64,000 bases of DNA. Source: Rhopalosiphum padi. Lineage: Eukaryota > Arthropoda > Insecta > Hemiptera > Aphididae. A program made the position numbers and the translations under genes. Below the pieces are notes generated by a model. It was not told the origin of the DNA. It did no database searches and worked only from the letters and a program-made list of their open reading frames with translations. Positions 27,101 to 40,584 of this stretch are shown piece after piece; within the stretch, counting starts at the first letter, position 1; every line of letters begins with the position of its first letter. The stretch covers positions 67,186,152-67,250,151 of the forward strand of contig NC_083597.1 of assembly GCF_020882245.1 (NCBI RefSeq), in the 5' to 3' direction.

Positions 27101-27620
27101 GATTTTTTTTTTATTTTATATTTTTAAACGCACTTGGCTGATACCTTATAAATTATAATTATAAATAATAAACGCACGCTATTGTTTATGTAAATAAAGT
27201 GATAATTGCGATACCAAAATAAAGATCTGTCAAACCATTAAATTTTAAATCCTCTGTAAAACACAGTTAATTTACTAACATAGATTTTAATATAGGTAAG
27301 AATCGTAAGAGAGTGTTTAACTATATTATTATACACAATATACATGAGTTTACAGTGGTCCTGCCGCAGCTATTCATTTGATGACATATGATAATGAATT
27401 ACTCCTAAGTACCTATTACACACAATTAGTTGTTAATAATTATTATAATGGGTTCAAGTACTTTGTGTTAATTTGCCATATCATCATCCTCATACTTTCA
27501 TCGCCTTTTAGTAGTTAATTTTAAGCTCATTTTTTATTTTTATTTTATTATAAAATATATCAACAATCAATAAAATTAATTTAAAGAAAATTGTTATATA
27601 TATAAATATATATATAGAAT
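24181..27620. other. Intergenic, one promoter-like patch
   Basis: Mostly AT-rich with no supported gene. The patch at about 25,390-25,640 is GC-richer. It contains a perfect TATATAAG on the minus strand (25,577-25,570), followed downstream by a CpG-rich stretch. It may be a distal start site for the minus-strand gene at 22,997, or the start of an unseen plus-strand transcript. Confidence 0.4.
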
Positions 27621-27626
27621 TTTATT
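27621..27626 (-). terminator. Poly-A signal of the Cdk1-like gene
   Basis: AATAAA on the minus strand, 120 bp beyond the stop codon at 27,746. It is the first canonical signal in a suitable position. Confidence 0.55.
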
Positions 27627-27745
27627 TGACATAAATTATACATTTATGCAAACATTTGATAGATTATTATATACAAATAATAGTTTTAACAAAATTTTTT
27701 TTAAAAAAATGTATGGCATTATTGTAATTGAGTATTTCTCAAAAT

Positions 27746-30712
27746 TCAAATTTCAGGATATGCTGGAAGAGTATATTTATTTAAATCCTTGAAATAATCA
27801 TGTTGCAGTGCATCTCTGGCATTAATGCGTTTACTTGGATCATATATTAACATATTCTATAAGAGAAAAAACAAAAATAATTTTAATCTAAATCTAAATA
27901 CTTTTATGTAATTAATTACTTGAAGTAAATCCAACCCTTCATTATTTATGTTTTTGACAGATTTCTTTAAAATATTTTCACTCCATTTTGGGAATAAAGG
28001 TTGATAGTCCTTAAATTCTGAAACACCTGGCCATGTTTTTTCATTCGGTGTAGTCAAAATCCTAAAATAAACAATATATCACTATCATTTAAAATAAAAT
28101 ATACACTTACAATTAAAATATAAAAAATTAAAAACTTAAGTTACTTGAGTAAGTAGATAATTGTGTAGTTAAAATCTAAGAAATTAAAACTTAATACTTA
28201 AGTTTTGTATTGCCATTTGCCACGTTACAAATCCTGACAAAATATAAAGAGCTCTAAAATAAATAATGCTAATTTTTTTTTTCTTAAATAGGTTTATAGT
28301 TTTTGAGCAGAACGATGAATATATTGATTTTATAATGCTGTAAGGATGGTTTTAATTTTAACTTTTTTATGTCTGTTGTCACCCTTTAGGAAAGTAAAAA
28401 TGCTTTAATTTTTAACTTTGAGGACAGTTTTAAGTAAAAAAATTTGATCTAGTTAATTCCTAATTTGGATGAGGATTGAGGAGTCAAAAGTAAAAAATCC
28501 TCTATATTTTTAAAAATAGTTATGGAAATTTCATGAAACCAGATAAAATCAATTTCAATTTTTTTCTATTATATCTCAAAAATAAATGATTGTTGAAAAT
28601 TAAAATTTCCCCTAATATTCATATTAACACGTAACAGACATGAAATAATTTTCAAAATTTTTTTGATCTTTTTGAATTTTTTATTTGATATGTAAAATAT
28701 TTAAATATAAATAATATATATAATACAGTTTTAATTTTTCAATGAAAAAAAAGCTTGAAAATTGAATTTAAGGTTCCTCGTAAGTTTTTCATATACTAGA
28801 AAAAGAAAATATCGATAATACAATTTTTTTACAAACGTTCAAAGCTTAAATGTACACGTAACTGGCCAAAATTACAACTATTTAAAAATTATTTTGCACC
28901 TACATAAAAAGTTCAATTTTTATAGTTATGGCTTAAAAATATAATAGAACACATTTTTTTTTTTGTATAATATGTTTTAAGTTTAAATTTAAATAAAATT
29001 AAATATTCAACAGAAAAATAACAATTTTAGTTAATTTATTGTAATTTAGTAATATAAATAGTGAGACTTGAAACTTTTACATATATCACTAATTCTATGT
29101 ACAAAGTGCTATTTTTAAAATACCTAATTAGATTAATTTTAATCTATTTTAAGCCTATTTATATCACAAACATTCTCATACCGTTCTACGGTAAGTCGGT
29201 ATTAACTCAAAAGTTTATAACAATAATATATGATATAAATATGAGTATTATACATCATTATGATTAAATATTAACAAAATAATAAGTGCAATATTTTCGG
29301 TGAAAATTAATTAATTTTGACATATTACTACGAGTAGTAATATAATAAATTAGGTACTACAATAGCAATATAAAATATAAATACATCGTAGAATTTAAAA
29401 GATCGAAATTAAGTTTAAACATATACACTTAAAGTTTCATATTTTTAATCTCTATACCATCATATATGGCCATGGAATATATTTTGTGCTTATTTAGTTT
29501 ATCATAACCTAACCAGGAAAAATATGTGATTGCATAAAAATCCGCACTCTCAATACTTATACATAATATTATTATATTATTATAAACAGAAAATATTTGG
29601 CTATTATTATATATACCCAAACACAATAACGTGCCTATCTGGGATATGACATATACTTTTAAAAATAATCAAAAAATACACGTGAATAAAAGATTTATCA
29701 TAAAATAATATAAAAACTTTTAAAAACCAGTAATTAATAAAATTTAAGCCCATAGTTTCCACTACACCGCATAGTTGTATTGTGTTAGGTTATCTATGTG
29801 GAAGCGCTTTAAAACTCTGTAATAAATAGGCAATCTTAATTTAATATAATAAAATTAATTGTGCTTACCTGAAAATATGAAAAAGTTGATCAATTTCTGA
29901 ATCTCCTCGAAATAAAGGTTTTCCGCAAGACATTTCTGCAAATATACATCCTATGGACCACATATCAATTGGACAGCCATAACGTTGAGTGTTTAATAAC
30001 ACTTCGGGAGCCCGGTACCACAATGTTACTACCTAATAAAGAAATTTAAAACGTACTATAAGAACATGATATAATTCACAATCAAAAAGTGTTAAATAAA
30101 TACTTCGTGTGTATAGACTCGAATCGGCAAATCAAATGTACGACTCAAACCAAAATCAGCAACCTTTAATATATTATTTTTAATATCAACTAATATGTTT
30201 GGCGGTTTTAAGTCTCTATGCAATATTCGCCTTGCATGACAATGATGTATGGCAACTAACAACTATAATCAGTGTACAGTAGATCAGTAGGATTTTTAGA
30301 TTAGGTGAGACATGTCTCAAAATTTACCTGACAAGTTAAAGATCTAGTAGTAGTCTTATCTAAGTGTTTTTTCCGTCCTGAGGTAATTAGTTTTTTTAAG
30401 TCCATGGGTAGAAATTCGAATACTAAATATAACCGTGTGTCATCCATGAATATTTCCCTTAAACTTAATAGACTTGAATCAAATGTGCACGTAAAAAGTA
30501 TAATTTAATTAAAATTACTTCACAATATTAGGATGGTTAAGCTCCTTTAGTATACTTATTTCTCGGATAGCTGTTGCTGGTATACCTCCGTCTTGGATTT
30601 CCATACGTATCTTTTTTACTGCAAAAATTTCTTTTGAACAACGTTCCATACATTTGTAGACTACTCCATAACTCCCTTCACCGATATTTTCTAATTTATC
30701 ATAAGCATCCAT
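27746..30712 (-). CDS. Cdk1: Cyclin-dependent kinase, Cdk1 (cdc2)-like
   Basis: Complete serine/threonine kinase of 304 residues that drives cell-cycle transitions when bound to cyclins. Six exons (minus): 30712-30519, 30472-30328, 30262-30104, 30032-29869, 28061-27920, 27856-27746. All introns are GT/AG, phases close, and the total is 915 nt with TGA. Visible landmarks are the glycine loop GEGSYG (11-16), with Ser14 and Tyr15 at the inhibitory sites; Lys33; the cyclin-binding helix PATAIRE (45-51) in place of PSTAIRE; HRDLKP (128-133) with catalytic Asp130; DFG (149-151); T-loop Thr164 in YTHEV; WYRAPE (171-176); and GDSEIDQLF. MDLKK, IFRIL..TP and WPGV favour Cdk1 over Cdk2. Length matches the family (about 297-305). 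Oddities are PATAIRE, Pro134 after HRDLKP where Gln is standard, and DFGLSR. It may be the Cdk1 orthologue or a diverged paralogue. The fourth intron is 1.8 kb. Confidence 0.95.
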
Positions 30713-30960
30713 AGCATCGGATCTAAAAAATAATAAATCAAATTAAACCTAAATTATTATATTACAGCGAAGCTTGTTTGTCCTTCATCAATATTTCTAC
30801 TGGTGTACATATTATTAGTAAACTGAATTCGTTGTCGAGACTGATAAGTCCCTATACGTTCCTCGATACTTCAGTTACCTCTGTACCACACTGCCAACCA
30901 ATTAAACTCGATATGTGCCTATTTTTGTCAACGACCACCCGATGTACACATTAGCACAAT
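30713..30960 (-). promoter_or_regulatory. 5' UTR intron end and promoter region of the Cdk1-like gene
   Basis: On the minus strand TTTTTTAG ends ten bases before the ATG, a good acceptor, so the 5' UTR is probably split. A candidate donor AG|GTAACT lies near 30,879-30,874. The stretch 30,780-30,960 is GC-richer than its surroundings and is the likely start-site region. No TATA box was recognised. Confidence 0.45.
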
Positions 30961-31376
30961 ACTCATTATCTCTCTTCGTGAATTATTTAGTATTATATTA
31001 TTATAAATATTGGTTTGTAATTATTATTATAATATATTTTTAGTTAATTGTATAAATTCACCTAACAGCGTGAATCGAATATTAATGTTATCATTGAGTG
31101 TATTTGCATCTACTATTTGTATTACAAATATATGCGTCGTGATCTTATACGATATCACACTTAACGGTTTATTCTTCTATTACAACATTTTGATGTTTAA
31201 GCCGTACAGCTAACTTTTTTCTTAGTATTTACTAAGTATACGATTTATGTTATTTTTTACTAAAAAAACTAAATATTACTTAATATTTAAATTAATTCTA
31301 AACTATTACCAATACGTATTACTAATACGGTATAAATAAATTACTATAATATTTAGTATGAAGATAATTATTAAAT

Positions 31377-31514
31377 TATATGATCAGTGGCGTATTCAGG
31401 GGGGGCCACAGGGGCCATGCCGTTGGCCGTGTTTACTATTTTTTGTTTTAAAGATTTATATTTATTTGTATACGCGAACGCATAATACATATGACTTACG
31501 CCACTGCATATGAT
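31377..31514. mobile_element. hAT-type MITE, 122 bp
   Basis: Terminal inverted repeats CAGTGGCGTA (31,385-31,394) and TACGCCACTG (31,497-31,506) are perfect over 10 bp. Flanks TATATGAT and CATATGAT give an 8-bp target duplication with one mismatch. CAGTGGCG-type ends and 8-bp duplications are typical of hAT transposons. The inside contains a G-rich run (GGGGGGGCCACAGGGGCC) and no ORF, so this is a non-autonomous copy. Confidence 0.85.
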
Positions 31515-34500
31515 AAACTCTGCTTACTATAAATAAGCTCATTTTCGCTCAGAATTGTTCTACATACCTATAAGTGATGATTTATCATTGAATTCAAATT
31601 TAACACTAATATAATGATTAACTCGATAATATTACTCGAATCCTACTATACTTCAGAGCGGTTACCTACCACTTTTTAAAATTACTTTTATCCGGAATTT
31701 CAGTTTCTATTTCCATCCATAATTATTACCTGTTTGTATCTCTATTATAGAGTTTTTTTTTTTTTTTAGTTGTATCTTATTTAGATACTCTTCCAAAAAC
31801 CAAACTAATCAGTTTTTCACAATCAACTATTATTTCATTTACAACACTACTTTTATTAAATTTAATTCACCGGCAGATATGGTAATAAAGATTAAAGATA
31901 TACGCATAAAGAGTGAATAATCTTTAATTATAGTTTTAACGTTATAGTTCATAATACTTTTTTGTACTAAGTATAAATATTAAATATATTCAAAATATAT
32001 ATTTTTTTGGATGTACCTACTTATAAGTTATAATATTATATTTTCCTAGTCATTTTAATTTTTCAAATGTATTATTAAAATTGAAATTTTATATGTGACA
32101 AAACATCGATACCTATCCATAACTCATTATAGATGCCTATTCATAATTAGTTAATAGTATTATTGTATTAATATATAATTTCATGATCTTTAAATTTGCA
32201 ATATCCATGTATAACGTACATGTAACATTTTATAAAATTTTTAAAATAAAAAATTACAGTAAAATTAAAATATACAAGTTTATTTATAAGTATTAAATTA
32301 CCACAATATCAGTGTACTCTATAGACTCGCCACTTCTCGACAAACATACTCACAAGTACATTCAATTTATAATAGTAATGAATGGCGATTGAGAATGCAA
32401 TTCGTTTTGTTAACAAACTTGTATAAAAACTGAATTCGCTCTATAATTCAAAACCTACTGCTTATATTGTATTTTTCAATCATAAATTCATACATTAAAC
32501 ACAATATGGTTTTCAATATAAATACTGAAATAAATATGTACATAATAATATAAAGTCAAAGTGTATAATGTGGTATTGAATATAATGACCAGACATTTTG
32601 TAAAATTACAAATACGTTTTAGGCAATATATGTTATCAATTCAAACAGAAATATCCTCGGCAAATAAAAATAATTGATATTCTGTCATCAATTCCGTACT
32701 CATTATTTAGTTTTGTATTGTTGTATCAGTATCATGTGTTAAATTTCATGTTATAAAAAAAAATAAATAGTTAATATATAAAAAATAATAAAATATAATT
32801 AATTTTTAAAAACATCTTTGATATTGCAGAAAATATCTATACATTAAATTAAATAACTACCTAGTCAATTCTAGGTACTATATTGTCCTAGTACTATATT
32901 GATTATTGATATTTTATAAAATGACTAAACAATAAATAAAATGACAGAATTTTACACTATGACTGTAAGGATCATCTATAAATAATTCATATTTGTTTCC
33001 TTACCTTTCTTACCTTCTACTTTTTAAAAACTTTAAAGTGTATTATATTATTTTTTTAATAATTAAGTTCAGTAATAAAAATAAACGGGAAACTTGTTTT
33101 TATAATACGTATAACACAAAATATATAATATATTTTACTAATTATTATTGTAAAACTATTTAAATGCATCGATTTTTAAAATGAATGATCAAAACACTAA
33201 AATATTAACAAGACATATCAATATCCGAGTACAATTAAACAATTAAATCGTTGAATCTACACAAGAAAATAATAAAACAGAATTACTTAATGATACGTAG
33301 CACACTGCGCAATTATTATAATATAGTAAATAAAACAAATAATAATTTGAAATTAATTTAACGTCAAAATTAATCATGAAAAATATTGCTTATTTAATAT
33401 ATGCATACATATAAGAAATATAAAAAAAAAATACTATTTTAGAATGCTTTTTTGAATCTTTTACAATTTTTTATCACCTCTTGTACAATGAAATAATATG
33501 AATTGCATAAATAATATAAAACTTTAACCTATAGCGAAATTGGGTATTATAATTTTAACTAGATAATTGATAATAAATCTTACTTTATGTATATTACAAT
33601 ACTGCATGGCTAATCGATTCACCAATTCTAAATATTCTTCAATTTATTCGTATTTCTTTGTATAACTTTCTGTTTAATAAACAATTATAATCAGATGTGA
33701 CATTTTTACTAATATTTGTAATTTAATATTTCAAGCAACATGCGTCATACACTACTTTGCTTTATTATAGGTACATATAATTAAGTTGAATTATAATTTA
33801 TCAACATATAAGAGAGAATACCGAAACGTACTCAATTATGTTATAGTTTTTACAATAACTAAATATTTTTTTTTAAATTATGTTGTATAAATAATATAAT
33901 ATATTGTATACAGCGCTGTTTAGTCTTTAGTAAAACAATAATTACTATCGTGGACTTTTGTTCTAACTGTTCTTGTACAGGGGTAAATGTCCGGGAGGGT
34001 TTGGTACGTTTTTTGAATTATACATATGCATAACAATTACTTTAAAATTAAAATGCAACAAAACTTTTAGCATATTATAGTGTTATATTATAACTTAAAA
34101 TGTATTATTCATCAAAGTGAAATAAATAATAAGACTTTATTCTATAACTATAATAATGACTATAAATGCAACTTTCAAAACACGAAAACTATTTTTGTCA
34201 TGTTCCGCGTGAGATGAGTATAAAAAAGATACTACAATAATATTTCTACCATTGTACCGTTGTATCTTATTATTTAAAGAACAAAAACATGTAAAGTTCT
34301 AACTAAATTATTATAATAATTACACTTATTGCTATAGTTATATTTAAATCTTATTTTTAATATTTTTTTTTTTCAAGATTTTTAGTAGTTTTGAGTTTTA
34401 TTGCTTTAAATATTTTTTACTAGCCACTAAGTACTGCTGTTTTCATAGATAAATTATGCACTAAGAGTTAATTAAATATATAATTTTATTTAATATTTTA

Positions 34501-37500
34501 TTAAAGTTAGTTCGTAAATTACACAAAATAATTCCTTATTGATTATCGATATACTTTACAAAACAGTATTTAATTAAGCTTACTTTACTGCAGAAAATAG
34601 AATATAATCAATTATATTATGCAACTTGGCAACGAATTTCTAAATTCCTTTATACTTGAAACTACTAATATTTAATATAAAAGTTCAAATAAGCACAATT
34701 TATCATTATCTCAATAGTAAACACTTTGCAAAAGTTATTTTATTAACATATTTTAATACATTATTTTTTTTAGGGGGTTAATCATGTTGAATTTATAAAA
34801 AAAAAAAATGTTTAATTTCTGTAGTTGTGTTATCCAATGTGGCAAAAAAATGTAAAAAAATTGTCTTGTCATATCCATATAAAAAGATAAAAAGTTACAT
34901 CAAAAATCAAAAATTCAATAAACATAAATTTGTTGTACCAAACAATATACTCCATTATGTAAGATCTCTTATACTTCATAAAGCATTTCAACAAATGTAT
35001 TTTACTCCTGTAATTATAGTTCATCGGAAAAATTCATTGGCATACATGGCCAAATATTTATGTTTGTACAATATGTATTAATATACGATCAATAAACTCG
35101 TATATACAAATTACAATACATACTTTATCACCAGGAAATTGTTCATTAATTTGAATAATTTCTTATTAAAAAATTGAAGTTTATAGTTTAATAACAAATT
35201 AAAGACCTGTATTTTTTACTATAATGTGGTTACCAATAATCCCAAACTATCCATAATAAAATATTTGTTTAGTTTCTATCAAATACCTATACTGAAAAAA
35301 TAATCGGTAAAAATTGTTTATATAATTATAGGTATGTAAACATATTTTATCACTGTTTCTGTTCAAAAATAAACTCACATAGTTACATCACCAACATATA
35401 TCCAATCCATCATAGTATTATTTGCCCTATGGTTATTATTTTGTTTCAATAATCAATCAAAACAATAATAATAATAATTTAAAATATTCCATTGACTCAT
35501 TTAGTTCATAAAATTTTAATATTTTATGTTTTTGTGATGATCGTGATTCATTTGTTTATCCGATATTATTTCCGTAATAATTAACTCGATAGTGTTTATA
35601 CATACATTGTATACATTATAGTTATACGTTTATAGTTTAGATAGTCCTTATACAAATCATTTGAAGTTTCAGTTACAAAAAAATAAAAATAAATATTTAT
35701 GACATAATTTGGACAGTATTTCAAATTCAATTTAAAGAATTTATTCGTTTCAAAATTATGTGTTTCTTTGATTGGCCATTTTTTAGACTTTTAAAGTATA
35801 GAAGAAGTGCACCGAAAAAGTTTCATATTGCACTTCAATAGATTGGTTGAATAAAATGAACAAATATAAGATACTTTAAAATATTGATTTTTAAAATTCA
35901 CAGTAGTTGAAAGAAAAGCATGGAAAATAGCAAAATAATAATGGACTAAATATGAATGTGATTGTACTGATTGTGGCTAACAAGACCTTAGGTAATATCG
36001 AGTTAACTAAACACTGTTCAGAATCTTTTTTAAAATTAAATATGCTGCATCGTTACGTTTAAATATTACAATTATAAAAATATAAACGAATAATAAACGA
36101 AGCTACATTAGTATCATACAGGCCAATATAAACCATAAGCGCACATTACGATTATCTATGTCATCTGATATTTAATACTTCATATCAAACTCTGTATAAT
36201 TTTTAATTTTTTTTTTAATTTTCTTCATTTACATAGATTAAATTATTTTAAATTTACGTGTACGAGAAAACTTTTAGCCACTAGATTTATGGATTACCCT
36301 ACTTTATTGTACGTGTAAAATTGTATAACAACAGCCAAGTTTTAAGGATACTCAGCATTAATTTAGAAAAGCTTAACATCGACACTACATACGTAAGGCC
36401 AGTTTTTGAATTAATTCATTAAAAAATCATTTCATAGACTATTTTTAAGCAATTATTCCGGTCATATATATTGTCAGAATATTATAAGCTTTCTAAAACT
36501 CCAGTTGTTACAATATTTAAACAAGGTAATTTTTATAAAAGAAAAAATAACCTTTGCTGCTTTGAATAAATTATTGAAATATTTCTAATTTTTACGTAAG
36601 AAAATTATTCTTAAAACAAGTATGAAAATTTTTTTTAAATAAAATATAGTTCAAACTAAAATTCATACAACTTAAATTTTAATTTTAAATGAATTAAGAC
36701 TTTTATCATCCTATAAAAAATTGAGAAACATCTCAATCGTATTCCAGTATCCACTATACCTATTAAACAAATAGAAACGCACAAAAAATAATCATTAAAC
36801 TCAAGTTTTGATTGATATGACACTTATAGAATAATTTTAATTTAAAAATCAGATAGATGTGTATTGTATAATTTATATATGATATATACTTTATCGGTCT
36901 ATAAATATTTCTAGTTTATAAAATATAATGATTTAATTTAATTTTACTAAAAAATTGAACAAAGTAAAATCGATAGTATTTGGTTCTACCTAGTCTGATA
37001 ATTATCGTTTGAAAAGTATTGACATAATAGTATTAAGAAGTTTTATTTTCTATTTTTTAATAAGTTAAAAAACTTATAATTTAATATATTTGCTTAAATT
37101 TAAATAAGTGAATTATTCAATTAAGCTTTATTATTCTACATTATTTTGTTCGGTCAATTTTAAATTTTATAGCATTTTATTATGAAAACATTGAACATTT
37201 TTAAAAATAATTAATTATACATTTTAGACGATACCTAAGGTATTTTATTAAAATACATTATATTAATTTACCTAGTTATAACGTATAATCAACTACAGGG
37301 TTAAAATAATTTTTTAAAAACTTAATTAGTGTTTTTTTTAGTTAGTTTTATTACAATTGCAGACAACCATGTACAGATCACTTTCCACGATAACTGATTA
37401 CTTTGATGTTGACAAGGTCCTTGAATTTTTTCAACATCTAAAAGTATAAAAATATTTGATGTGATAAAACATAAAATCTGAATATAACATTAATTATATT

Positions 37501-39199
37501 TAAGATTTAATTGAATGATTGTTTAAGTAAATGTTTGATTGCTATATAAATTTCTAATATATTAACTATAAATTATAATTTTTATAACTTGTTTTGTTTA
37601 GATATTTAAGAGTAAATTAATTATGTTTTTAAATTTTTTTGAATACCTAATATCAAATTTAATCTAATAGAATGAACTATGAATATATATATTAACAATA
37701 AATAAAATATAAACCTATATCTTCTTTAAATTCTCTATTTTGCAAATACTCTCTATATACAATATGTACTTTGCAAGTTTTTTTTTTTACGATTCTTCGT
37801 AAATATTTTAAAATTGAAGACGACAGTCAACAGACGCATTTCTACAGGTTAGATTTATACAAGTATCTGCGAGTTGTTTATTTTTATACTTATTTCTCAG
37901 TACCAAACACCAAACGTCCAAATTAATAAAGATTGAAAATTAAGTCTTATGAATTATTTATTATTTTTTAAACGTAATATAAAAATAGTACCTTTAGTAG
38001 GTATTAGTTAATAAATTATTGATGTTTTTATATTTAACTATGTCACACACCTACTTTAGTTTCATTCAGTGTTCAATTCAACTTCAAATGTTTTAGGTCT
38101 GATTATATACAAATGCGTCTTAAATATTTGAAAAAAAATACGATTACTTACATTCGTTAAATATATACCTCAGAGCCGCGTTTAACGGGGGGGGGTGCTA
38201 TAATTATTATACCTTACATATACTATGTACATATGAATTACTAATAATATTTTATTTACAAAATCAACATTCAACTTTTTGTTTATTTTATTTGTAATAT
38301 TATTAACGAAATGAGGCTTTAAGTAAAATCGAATATTAACGATTTACAATATTATCAACATAACAAAAGTAAAGCGGACAAAATCTATTTTACCTAAGAA
38401 ATATAATTGACTATTGTATACTATATAAATAAGTTACTATTATCTTTTATAAGATTATATTTTTATAGATTATTTATTTGACTTTTTAATTTAACATTAT
38501 GAAGCTTTTATCCGTTATTGGCATTAATAACTCACATACCAAAAATAATATAAATGTCATTATACACAGTCGTAAACAACTGTAGCAGTTTCATTTCACA
38601 TTTCACTAGGTATTTCACTACATATTATATTGTAAAGAATAAATTCTTGTATCTATAAAATATTTTACTTACTTTTAATAATAATCTTTGACAGTATTGT
38701 GTTCTAACAGTTTTGTTTAGGTATAAAGTATTGCTGTCGTGTCTTCCAAGATAATATACTAAATATGTGATTTTCCTCCGAATCTCATTTATTTACTCGA
38801 TTTACTCGAATATACTTGTATATACTATATAGTATATTTAGTATTTTGTAGTAATCATTGATTGTATTCAAATGCTAAAATTAACGTCTTTCCAGCTCAA
38901 ATATAAACAACCTGGGTAAATAACAGTAAATAATACAGCTTATCAATGGTACTCGTTCGCTATTAGTTCACTATTAATTAGTTTTCATGGCTAAATATTA
39001 AATATTTCAACGTATTATAATTGTATTCCGTATTACACAAACATCGTAAAACGTTTAATTTTAGTATCGCGCGATTGGCACGAAAATAGGTATACCATCA
39101 CAAACAACTCGTTTAATTCCAGAACCAGACTATATTGTCCTATAACATAAATCATATCAACAAAATACTAATTAGGTCCATCAGCTGAGCGCCCTGAAA

Positions 39200-39340
39200 A
39201 TAGGGATGCCAACGTCCCGTATTATACGGGAACGTCCGGTAATTCATGACAGTGTCCCGGTGTCCCCGTAACAGATCCAATATCGTAAAAATGTACCGTA
39301 TTATGAAATTCTCGTCCCGTTTGTCCCGTAAAAATAGAAT
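39200..39340. repeat. GTCCCG-rich dispersed repeat remnant
   Basis: GTCCCG or a close form occurs several times in 140 bp, including the small hairpin CCCGTA-TTA-TACGGG. The start, AGGGATGCCAACGTCCCGT, looks like the end of a DNA transposon, but no matching opposite end was found. It may belong with the decayed ORF pieces to its right (39,840-40,560). Confidence 0.45.
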
Positions 39341-39545
39341 ACATTATTGTTTAATATATATATATATATTCAAAATGTGTTTTCAAATGTCAAGACAAAA
39401 ATGCTAAGGTCTATGCATAAATGTGTCCGGTCTATGCATTAACCTATTAAACAATATGTATGTTATTTAGTTGGTATATGAAACAAATGGATAAACATTT
39501 AACATTTAACATTAAAATATTGTTTCTACAAAAAATAGTATATTA

Positions 39546-39546
<1 letters not shown>

Positions 39547-39580
<34 letters not shown>
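39547..39580. repeat. (TACA)n microsatellite
   Basis: About eight and a half perfect copies of TACA, followed by AT-rich sequence. Confidence 0.95.
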
Positions 39581-39583
<3 letters not shown>

Positions 39584-39839
39584 TTATTAATAGTAATTTA
39601 TTTTCATAAATTTAATATACATAATTTATAAATTAATAGATTAATATTTTATTAATTATTTACCTTTAGGTAATAATAAAAAGTTTCACAATTTGTATAA
39701 TTATTTGTTTTTAGTGTTACTTCTCTTTAACAGTTACAAATCATAAACACATAAATTTGTTAAAGGCATAAAAAATATGTCTATTTTTGTTATAAATCAA
39801 TTTTTTTATCAATCACAGATGAGAAAAAAAACAATTTCT

Positions 39840-39960
39840 TCAGATTTCTTTCCAGATTAAAACATAAATTATTTTTACAGCGATAAACCCGTTTAAATGA
39901 AGGTAGTTCTTCAATCAATTTTTGACACGTTGAAGTTGCTGTACCTATTGTATCAAATAA
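39840..39960 (-). pseudogene. Decayed ORF piece, probably transposon-derived
   Basis: The minus strand reads a protein-like stretch of about 40 codons with LFDTIGTATSTCQKLIEELP near its start and RCKNNLCFNLERN further on. It has amino-acid balance unlike the Lys/Ile/Phe/Tyr-rich random frames around it. It has no start and ends in low-complexity sequence. The CxxxxxC-type spacing could be part of a zinc-binding region, but I do not recognise the family. It lies 340 bp from another such piece on the same strand, so both may be parts of one broken gene. Confidence 0.35.
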
Positions 39961-40296
39961 AGTATAATATCTTCAATCAACTTTTTTGTTCGATATTTAT
40001 GAAATAAAGAGCCAATTAATAAATTATATTTCTGTAGATCTCTTTAGAGGTCTGTTACTAATCATTTTTAATACAAATTTATCAATTTTATTTATTGTGT
40101 TGTATACAAACAACATAGTAGTATAGTAGTGTCTACTTTCTGCCGCAGCAACAGTTAATACAGATAATAACAAGTCGGCAATACATGTATATTACTTAAT
40201 AAATCTTTTTATCATGACCTGTTACGAATAAAGGTTTATTATTGAAGCTAGAACTATTTTTAGTAACGCTATTTCATATATAAGTCCTTTTTCATT

Positions 40297-40584
40297 TCAT
40301 TTAATACTCTCAAATCCTGGTTGCTTTTCCAAAAACGATTTTGACAAACAACAAGACTTTGGTTTCAATCCTAGTATTTTCCATTTTTTAATTGCAATTA
40401 CTTCTTCGTGTAGTTCTATTGTATTATTACATAGAAAACTTGTTTTGGGCTCTCCATATTCCTCTTCACTATATGTGTCTACGAGTATAGTAACACATAA
40501 AACTACATCGCTTTCAATTACATCATTTTTATTCAAAGTGTCATCATAATAAATTATTGTTGATACATATTTTTTTGACTATAA
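40297..40584 (-). pseudogene. Unrecognised coding-like fragment
   Basis: An open frame on the minus strand runs from about 40,584, just after an acceptor-like TTTATAG, to TGA at 40,297. From the internal ATG it is 79 codons. The peptide is acidic at first (TYSEEEYGEPK) and basic at the end (KKWKILGLKPKSC), with two cysteines in the CC pair. It looks like real protein rather than background. No neighbouring exon was found on either side except the piece at 39,840. I recognise no family; a piece of a broken transposon or a lineage-specific gene are both possible. Confidence 0.35.
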
